A stretch of DNA of 11,048 bases from Candidatus Hydrogenedentota bacterium (GTDB lineage: Bacteria > Hydrogenedentota > Hydrogenedentia > Hydrogenedentales > CAITNO01): positions 1 through 11,048 of the forward strand of contig SLFT01000006.1 in assembly GCA_007124105.1 (NCBI GenBank), read 5' to 3'. Numbering within the stretch: position 1 is the stretch's first letter; each line of letters opens with the position of its first letter. This document shows positions 6,837 through 11,048 of this stretch, piece after piece. Position numbers and translations under genes: made by a program. Below the pieces are notes generated by a model. It saw only the letters and a list, made by a program, of their open reading frames with translations, was not told the origin of the DNA and made no database searches.

Positions 6837-6874
6837 GATAAAACAGGGCAAACAACATAAAAAGGAAAAGAACT

Positions 6875-6967
6875 ATGCTTTTACTGGAACTGCTGTACGA
6901 ATTGTTTACTGTAACTTTTGGCTTCTTTGCGTCCTGGGTAACGGAATTGGTGCTGGGAAGCGCATAA
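6875..6967 (+). CDS. Hydrophobic 30-residue micro-protein A
   Basis: ATG at 6875 is preceded by AAGGA (6862-6866) with an 8-nt spacer, a good ribosome binding site. The product is 30 residues long and mostly Leu, Phe, Val and Trp (starts MLLLELLYELFTV, ends WVTELVLGSA). The few acidic residues lie at E5, E9 and E24, and there are no basic residues. It would form a single amphipathic or membrane-inserted helix. It follows the structured leader and precedes a second hydrophobic micro-gene by 76 nt. Its end (TELVLGS) resembles the end of that second peptide (GDLLFGG). No function is recognised. Possibilities are a small membrane peptide, a type I toxin-like peptide or a leader peptide. Chance cannot be excluded for so short a frame, but the binding site, composition and tandem partner argue for expression. 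Confidence 0.5.
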   Translation: MLLLELLYELFTVTFGFFASWVTELVLGSA

Positions 6968-7005
6968 CACCAGAACAACGGTGGCCTCGTATGTGACGCA
7001 ACTAT

Positions 7006-7028
7006 AACAGCGCTGTTTTTTTGACAGC
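7006..7028 (+). promoter_or_regulatory. Mutually exclusive mini-hairpins between the micro-genes
   Basis: ACAGC (7007-7011), GCTGT (7012-7016) and ACAGC (7024-7028) allow the middle element to pair with either neighbour. The left choice is the palindrome AACAGCGCTGTT followed by T-rich sequence (seven Ts from 7016), a weak terminator-like shape. The right choice is a 5-bp stem over TTTTTTG just upstream of the AGGAG of the second micro-gene. This could tune read-through or translation, but both stems are short. Confidence 0.3.
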
Positions 7029-7043
7029 AAGAGAGGAGACTTC

Positions 7044-7175
7044 ATGGATACGTCTGCATTGTTTACCGCACTTTTGGATACATTTCTGAATTTCTGGCTG
7101 CAATTATTTCTTGATAGCCTGTTCAGCATTCTAGGCGATTTGTTGTTTGGCGGACCGCCGCCGGGTCTGGTCTAG
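7044..7175 (+). CDS. Hydrophobic 43-residue micro-protein B
   Basis: ATG at 7044 is preceded by GAGAGGAG (7031-7038) with a 5-nt spacer, a strong ribosome binding site. The 43-residue product starts MDTSALFTALLDTF and continues NFWLQLFLDSLFSILGDLLFGG, then ends PPPGLV. Acidic residues (D2, D12, D24, D32) fall about every 8-12 residues in an otherwise Leu/Phe-rich helix, and no basic residue is present. A membrane-associated or self-assembling amphipathic helix is likely. It aligns loosely with micro-protein A (LLE/LLD near the start, TELVLG versus GDLLFG near the end), suggesting duplication and divergence. No family is recognised. A 138-nt gap that holds the next promoter separates it from the ComEA-like gene, so it is probably not translated as part of that unit. 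Confidence 0.58.
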   Translation: MDTSALFTALLDTFLNFWLQLFLDSLFSILGDLLFGGPPPGLV

Positions 7176-7190
7176 GCTGCATCAGAGAAC

Positions 7191-7211
7191 AACGCTTTTC
7201 TTATCAGCGTT
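7191..7211 (+). terminator. Weak hairpin after micro-gene B
   Basis: AACGCT (7191-7196) pairs with AGCGTT (7206-7211) over a 9-nt loop, 16 nt after the stop of the 43-codon gene. The following bases are TCCC, so the U-tract of a canonical terminator is missing. It may only slow or end transcription weakly. Confidence 0.25.
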
Positions 7212-7242
7212 TCCCAGGACTTACGTTTGCCTGTACGGCGTC

Positions 7243-7272
7243 TTGTTGACGCATTTTATAATGATGTATACT
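7243..7272 (+). promoter_or_regulatory. Candidate promoter of the ComEA-like gene
   Basis: TATACT (7267-7272, five of six) lies 18 bases after TTGTTG (7243-7248) or 15 bases after the better TTGACG (7246-7251). A perfect TATAAT (7257-7262) also sits inside but has no fitting -35. Transcription would begin near 7280, which agrees with translation from the ATG at 7314 and not from the upstream TTG at 7227 that keeps the same frame open. Confidence 0.45.
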
Positions 7273-7301
7273 GCCCAGGTATCCTTGCGGCTTGTGATTG
7301 G

Positions 7302-7307
7302 AAAGGA
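7302..7307 (+). promoter_or_regulatory. Ribosome binding site deciding the ComEA-like start
   Basis: AAAGGA lies 6 nt before the ATG at 7314. It places the hydrophobic anchor at the very N-terminus and rules against a longer TTG-started form whose first 29 codons run through the candidate promoter. Confidence 0.7.
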
Positions 7308-7313
7308 TGTCTC

Positions 7314-8144
7314 ATGGAACGTACATCATTAGCGCTGGCGGGCGTTGCGCTTGTGTGCGGCGCAGCCCTTGGGCTGGGCGGCGCCGTGGCGTTTGTTCGG
7401 TTGCGTGTACCACCGGACGCGGAAAAAATGGCGCCGGTTGCCGCGCTTCCCGAGGCCAGGCCGAAAACGCCTGAGACCCATGTCGCCGATACGGCGGCAG
7501 AACCGCTTGAACCGGAACCCGCCGCCTTGCCGACGATACGGGAGGTAACCGCGCACGACCCCGCTATTGTGGTTGGCGTCAACGGCGCTGTGCATGCCCC
7601 CGGAGTATACACCTTCACGGAGAACGCACGGGTTTATGACGGCATTGCCGCCGCCGGCAACGTCACGGACGCGGCCGACCTTACAGATATCAATATTGCT
7701 GCGCGGCTGCTGGACAATACATCGCTCTATATCCCGTTTCGGATGTTCCGCCGGCGAGACCGCCAATCCCTGGTGGCGCGACGGCCATTTACCGCAGCCG
7801 CGACCAACCCGGCGCACTATACGCGCAGTGGCTGGGCGCATGGCAGGCCTCCGGGATACGAAAATGACGCCGATGACGCTACTGTACCCTCAGAATCCGA
7901 TACGCCCACTGCCGCGTCCAAAACTCCTGATGTCAATACGTCCAACGCTTCAGGCATGATTGACCTTAACCAGGCGTCTCTTGCCGAACTACAGGACCTC
8001 CCGGGGATTGGCCCGAAAACAGCGGAAAGCATAGACGCATATCGCCAGGCGCAACCGTTTCGGTCTGTTGAGGAACTCACAGCGGTACACGGAATCGGCC
8101 CAAAACGGCTGGAAGCCGTTCAAGATTTGGTTACTGTTCAATAG
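7314..8144 (+). CDS. comEA: ComEA-like membrane-anchored DNA-binding protein (SLBB + helix-hairpin-helix)
   Basis: ComEA binds incoming DNA at the cell envelope during natural transformation. Residues 5-29 form a hydrophobic, Gly/Ala-rich N-terminal anchor or signal peptide. A Pro/Ala/Glu linker runs from 33 to 80. Residues 84-142 match an SLBB domain: IVVGVNGAVHAPGVYTF, then a YDGIAAAGNVTD helix and a NTSLYIPF strand. A polar, low-complexity linker (145-213) follows. Residues 215-275 are the tandem helix-hairpin-helix DNA-binding region, with IDLNQASLAELQDLPGIGPKT then FRSVEELTAVHGIGPKRL; both GIGPK hairpins are intact. At 276 residues it is longer than Bacillus ComEA (about 205), mainly because of the linkers. 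It stands alone, without comEB or comEC nearby, and is divergent from the pseudopilin operon. The DNA-binding role follows from family knowledge; participation in uptake here is inferred. Confidence 0.85.
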   Translation: MERTSLALAGVALVCGAALGLGGAVAFVRLRVPPDAEKMAPVAALPEARPKTPETHVADTAAEPLEPEPAALPTIREVTAHDPAIVVGVNGAVHAPGVYTFTENARVYDGIAAAGNVTDAADLTDINIAARLLDNTSLYIPFRMFRRRDRQSLVARRPFTAAATNPAHYTRSGWAHGRPPGYENDADDATVPSESDTPTAASKTPDVNTSNASGMIDLNQASLAELQDLPGIGPKTAESIDAYRQAQPFRSVEELTAVHGIGPKRLEAVQDLVTVQ

Positions 8145-8194
8145 CGCGACCCGGGTTCCGTGTATGATAAACTTGGCGTTCAGGATCAAGTCGT

Positions 8195-10804
8195 GTGTGC
8201 GACAACTTTCTTATGACAACAATGCGTAATTTCTTTTCATATCAAAAAGCAAGCGTTTTGCGGCATCACCTTATCCGGCTCGCAGCGTTCCTGTGCATAC
8301 CCTTATTGTGGTACGCGGTCAGCGAGTTTTCAGAAGGTACAACTGGCCGCGACCCAGACGAAATAAACGCACAGACAACGAATAACCATGCGAGCGACAT
8401 AGCGCGCTCACGAGCGCATACCGCCCGAGGCGCCGAACAGTATGCATGGCGTGATCGTCCGGGTAATGGCGCGCCGTCGCGGTCGTTTCCTGTCGTATTC
8501 GACCGTGAACGCGAACCCGATATCAGCATGGCGCGGCAAGGCGCCTTCCTGACCATGCCGATACCGGCGTTGCTTGAAGCGCTTATAAACGATGACGGGG
8601 AGGCGACGCTCTGGGGCGCGGCGGCGCTGGCGCTGCGCGCTGACGAGGCTGCGCCACACATTGAAGCGATACTGACGGGCAACGATGCCTATGCGCAGTA
8701 CAGCGTGGCCCGTGTGTTACGAGAGCAGCTCGCTGAACGCCACCAGGCGACATTGACGGCCATCGCCCTTGATGCGACGGCGCATCCCCTCGCCCGGATT
8801 GGAACGTTTTACGCCCTCTCAGGGCTGTCGCTGGACGTTCTTGCCGCCCATACCCTGTTGACTACCGCCGAAAGCCATCCAACGCCGGCGTTGCGACGCG
8901 CCGCCCTTATCGCTTTGTCGAGTACGGATATGACAGATCGCGCCGCTGATGTGGAAGCGTTGCTGGGTGGCGACGACCCGTTGTGTCGCATCTATGCGGG
9001 CCGCCTTCTCCTGGAACAGGGGAGTGAGATTGCCCCGGACTTGTTTGTTGAACTGGCGCATCACAACGACTACCTGGTCCGACAAGAGGCCTATGAAGCA
9101 TTGGGCTATTATGACGAACCGCGTATTGAACGCCTTCTGGAGAAAGCCGCTGCTGTTGACATGAATCGTTCGGCGGCGCGCGCGGCGCGGCTCGCCCTCT
9201 TTCGGCGGCAGATACGTTCCCTTGCGTCACCCGCACAACACAACCAGGCGCTCGAGGCGCTCATGCACAGCGACGACGACCACGAACGGTGGCATGGTAT
9301 TCAATATGCCTTGCGCGGGGACAACAAGGCGCTTGGGATGACCGCGCTGTCCCGGTTAGCCGAGGAACGTTCCCCGCTGGGCATGATGGCGGCGGCGCAG
9401 CCGCTTCTGACCCGCGCAGAAACAACTATTGGAAACAGAAACACGCAACCCGATGATTCCGCGCCTCTGCTTACAAGCATGAAACAGGGCGCCCTATCGC
9501 CTTTTGAAAAACATTTCTTTGAGATACATTTTGGCATGGCGCGTTACAGCGTAATGTTGCACAATGCGCAACCACACCTGCCACACATCAACAAGGCAGC
9601 AGAAGTCACATTTACCCAGGAGGTCGTGCGCGAAGACACTGGCATCAGACCCGTCAATCACGCCCATAACCCCCTTACAGGTCGTGGGTTCGTGCGGCGG
9701 CGCGGTTTTGGCGGATCAGCCCGATTATATGTATCCGACCTCATGGAGCGCCTGGATGCGCTTCATGCCCATCCCGATCTCTCCGCGTCGGAGTTACTGG
9801 AGGCCTGGCGCCTGGCCGGACGCGCGTTCCACGTATTGCAGGACATGGCAAGTCCACTGCATGTGTTCAGCGTATGGCATGTACTGAACAGTTGCCACTT
9901 CGAGGTGTATTGGGATACGGTTGTTGATGAAGCGCTCGACCTGGTGGATGTTCCCGAAACAGCGCCCACGCGTCCGTCGCAGTTGTCTCCCCTTTCCACG
10001 TCGCGCCTGGACGCATTCACCCGTCTCGCCTTGGAAAAGCGCATTGCCGAATTGCCGGACACGCTCATGGCGCACTTGGATGCCATCGCCTGGAGCGCCT
10101 ATTATCGCGCGTCGTTCTGGGGCGAAATACACTATGCCGATACGGCCGGCACAAGGGAAACAACGCCGACGGGCTTCCACGACGGCGAAACAGACGCTTT
10201 GCCTAATATCTTGCATGACGTATTTGACGGGAACATTCGCTACCATACGGCCTGGTGGGGCGACTATTTCGAGTTGGAAGACCGGCTGGGAAACACGTTT
10301 GCCTGGAACCGATTGCTGGCCCTTGACGAATGGCGGCCCTGTCCAAACCCGCCCAGGGAAACATCAAAGGATGGTCACTCCCGCGCGCCTGTACGGCTGG
10401 AGAACGGGCAAGAATCATGGCGCATTACCGGGCGCTTTCTATTTACGCACAGAGGACGCACACCCTATTGCCATCCGTTCCGATACCCCGATGGCGAACC
10501 GATGGAAAGCCATCTGCCGCGCTATTACGGTGAAAAGTTGTTGCCCCTTATGGTCGCCTATGGCAACGGTTGGCTCGCCACACTGGCGGAACAGTATCCG
10601 ATCTTGTTTGACGCTGCTATCTGGGAAAAAGCGACGCGGAAGACAACATTGGTTGACGAACGCGCGTATCGTGAACGGTTCACCTCTTTCCTGCGCCAAT
10701 TATTGCTGGGACCCAATACTGAAACCGTCGTCACACCCCCGGACTGGTATGGCGCAGCAGACTTCTTGGCGCCGCATATCCCCCGGTGCGGATGCCGTCC
10801 CTGA
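8195..10804 (+). CDS. Exported HEAT-repeat protein with C-terminal zinc phospholipase C / P1-nuclease-like domain
   Basis: This is an 869-residue protein. The GTG at 8195 has AGGA nine bases upstream. In-frame ATGs at 8213 and 8222 are alternatives, and all three keep the hydrophobic segment LIRLAAFLCIPLLWYAV (26-42) as signal peptide or anchor. Residues 120-400 consist of repeated Ala/Leu-rich helix pairs of about 30 residues (for example TPALRRAALIALSS and NDYLVRQEAYEALGYYDEPR), typical of HEAT/PBS-lyase-like repeats. From about 435 the pattern changes. HAHNPLTGRGF (489-499), GGSARLY (506-512), GRAFHVLQDMASPLHVF (542-558) and CHFEVYWD (567-574) match the His/Asp arrangement of zinc phospholipase C / S1-P1 nucleases, with likely metal ligands H489 or H491, H546, D550 and H556. 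HYAD (646-649) and FHDGE (661-665) follow. The likely action is hydrolysis of a phosphodiester in lipid or nucleic acid outside the cytoplasm; the substrate is unknown. It lies 50 nt after the ComEA-like gene and may be co-transcribed. Confidence 0.7.
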   Translation: MCDNFLMTTMRNFFSYQKASVLRHHLIRLAAFLCIPLLWYAVSEFSEGTTGRDPDEINAQTTNNHASDIARSRAHTARGAEQYAWRDRPGNGAPSRSFPVVFDREREPDISMARQGAFLTMPIPALLEALINDDGEATLWGAAALALRADEAAPHIEAILTGNDAYAQYSVARVLREQLAERHQATLTAIALDATAHPLARIGTFYALSGLSLDVLAAHTLLTTAESHPTPALRRAALIALSSTDMTDRAADVEALLGGDDPLCRIYAGRLLLEQGSEIAPDLFVELAHHNDYLVRQEAYEALGYYDEPRIERLLEKAAAVDMNRSAARAARLALFRRQIRSLASPAQHNQALEALMHSDDDHERWHGIQYALRGDNKALGMTALSRLAEERSPLGMMAAAQPLLTRAETTIGNRNTQPDDSAPLLTSMKQGALSPFEKHFFEIHFGMARYSVMLHNAQPHLPHINKAAEVTFTQEVVREDTGIRPVNHAHNPLTGRGFVRRRGFGGSARLYVSDLMERLDALHAHPDLSASELLEAWRLAGRAFHVLQDMASPLHVFSVWHVLNSCHFEVYWDTVVDEALDLVDVPETAPTRPSQLSPLSTSRLDAFTRLALEKRIAELPDTLMAHLDAIAWSAYYRASFWGEIHYADTAGTRETTPTGFHDGETDALPNILHDVFDGNIRYHTAWWGDYFELEDRLGNTFAWNRLLALDEWRPCPNPPRETSKDGHSRAPVRLENGQESWRITGRFLFTHRGRTPYCHPFRYPDGEPMESHLPRYYGEKLLPLMVAYGNGWLATLAEQYPILFDAAIWEKATRKTTLVDERAYRERFTSFLRQLLLGPNTETVVTPPDWYGAADFLAPHIPRCGCRP

Positions 10805-10817
10805 AATACTTCAGGGA
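10798..10817 (+). terminator. Hairpin overlapping the stop codon
   Basis: TCCCTGAA (10798-10805) and TTCAGGGA (10810-10817) form a perfect 8-bp stem over the loop ATAC, and the TGA stop lies inside the left arm. The following bases are TTCACCC, so there is no proper U-tract. It may act as a 3' stabilising hairpin or a weak terminator for the preceding gene. Confidence 0.4.
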
Positions 10818-11048
10818 TTCACCCGTGCGTCAAACCGGAGCCCGTGAACGAAGGAGTTCCAGGAAGCAGCCATGAACACCACGTGAGCAAAGACCTTATT
10901 GACCTGATTGACCTTATTGACAATCACTTCAATCCGGTCACCCCTGGTCAATCTGGTCAACCCGGTCAACCTCCTGTAATGATCTGGGCGCCGAGCCGTC
11001 CGAAACCGCGCGGTCGCCCGTTCATAACAGCGACTGGTTGATAACCGC
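10818..11048. other. Non-coding tail with inverted 9-bp repeat array
   Basis: No gene is supported after the 869-residue protein. A GAAGGAG at 10849-10855 is followed only by an ATG with four codons. Besides the repeat array at 10892-10972 nothing else stands out up to the window end. Confidence 0.5.
10892..10972. repeat. 9-bp tandem repeats in two inverted arms
   Basis: The left arm has three 9-bp units, GACCTTATT, GACCTGATT and GACCTTATT (10892-10918), plus a partial GAC. The right arm has GGTCA at 10946, 10955 and 10964, again with a 9-base period (GGTCAATCT, GGTCAACCC, GGTCAACCT), and an extra GGTCA at 10936. The right units are the reverse complement of the left ones, so 18 of 22 bases can pair across a spacer of about 24 nt. 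The region is intergenic. A frame through it (10844-11041) merely translates the repeats and is not credible as a gene. Confidence 0.75.

Larger units (their letters stand above)
6232..6874. other. Gene-free divergent intergenic region with many inverted repeats
   Basis: These 643 bases separate the secretion operon (minus strand) from the plus-strand genes. Open frames on either strand are short, lack good ribosome binding sites and have no recognisable protein features. The region holds the candidate gspG promoter, a cluster of three small hairpins, one 7-bp stem-loop, a candidate plus-strand promoter and two large stem-loops leading into the micro-genes. The 10-mer CAGCCTGTAC occurs twice (6421-6430 and 6729-6738). 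A 28-codon frame at 6510-6596 and an 8-codon frame at 6377-6403 (after AGAAGGAG) are possible but unsupported. Confidence 0.6.

Noticed and set aside
6791..6860. Possible 5' end of a group II intron (GTGCGCC-like start at 6830)
   Set aside because: No domain V-like hairpin and no intron-encoded protein follows; the micro-genes begin within 45 nt.
6601..6978. Minus-strand frame of 125 codons across the divergent spacer
   Set aside because: It has no ribosome binding site or recognisable domain, runs through the stem-loops and antisense to micro-gene A, and has low-complexity composition.
7227..7313. Upstream extension of the ComEA-like protein by 29 codons from a TTG
   Set aside because: The extension runs through TATAAT/TATACT promoter-like sequence, has no ribosome binding site, and would bury the N-terminal anchor. 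The ATG at 7314 has AAAGGA at 6 nt.
8104..8120. Perfect 7-bp hairpin AACGGCT-GGA-AGCCGTT near the end of the ComEA-like gene
   Set aside because: It lies inside the coding sequence of the second helix-hairpin-helix and has no T-run after it, so it is not a convincing terminator.
336..10992. Apparent excess of the palindrome GGCGCC (about 20 copies by eye)
   Set aside because: Nearly all copies are in coding sequence, where frequent Ala and Gly codons in a GC-rich genome explain them. No genome-wide skew can be tested here.
10844..11041. GTG-started frame of 65 codons after the large plus-strand gene
   Set aside because: It has no ribosome binding site at the GTG. Most of its length is translation of the 9-bp inverted repeats (LIDLIDLID, then GQSGQPGQP), and no protein feature is recognisable.

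Overview
The window is a stretch of a Gram-negative bacterial chromosome with a GC content in the mid-50s by eye. It carries an eight-gene pseudopilin and assembly-platform cluster of a type II secretion-like system on the minus strand. Two larger genes and a pair of very small ones lie on the plus strand. Nothing fixes the taxon. The gene order (gspG first, then H-I-J-K-L-M-C, without gspE or gspF) and an L protein that looks like a PilM-PilN fusion differ from the proteobacterial C-D-E-F-G-H-I-J-K-L-M order. An uncultured lineage outside the Proteobacteria is plausible, but this is inference.

Positions 1-6231 (minus strand) read, in order of transcription, gspG, gspH, gspI, gspJ, gspK, gspL, gspM and a GspC/PilP-like gene cut by the window edge. 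From gspH onward every junction overlaps by 1 to 14 nt, so this is one translationally coupled operon. G is the major pseudopilin. H, I, J and K form the pseudopilus tip. L, M and the C-like protein form the inner-membrane platform that links an ATPase and the pilus base to an outer-membrane secretin. The secretin gene is probably just beyond position 1, and the ATPase and GspF-type protein must be encoded elsewhere.

Positions 6232-6874 hold no convincing long gene but are rich in inverted repeats. There is a cluster of small hairpins (6433-6501), a 7-bp stem (6653-6671), and two consecutive large stem-loops (6735-6777 and 6792-6836) that look like a structured mRNA leader. Directly downstream are two tandem micro-genes (30 and 43 codons, 6875-6967 and 7044-7175). 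Both have good ribosome binding sites and encode hydrophobic, alpha-helical peptides that may be related to each other. This leader plus micro-gene pair is the least explained and most interesting part of the window.

Positions 7314-8144 encode a ComEA-like anchored DNA-binding protein (SLBB plus helix-hairpin-helix). Positions 8195-10804 encode an exported or anchored 869-residue protein with HEAT-like repeats followed by a zinc phospholipase C / P1-nuclease-like domain. After a hairpin over its stop codon comes a non-coding tail with 9-bp tandem repeats in two inverted arms (10892-10972).

The secretion operon and the ComEA-like gene both concern transport across the envelope (protein out, possibly DNA in). 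The phospholipase/nuclease-like protein is a possible secreted substrate, but no functional link is shown by the sequence.
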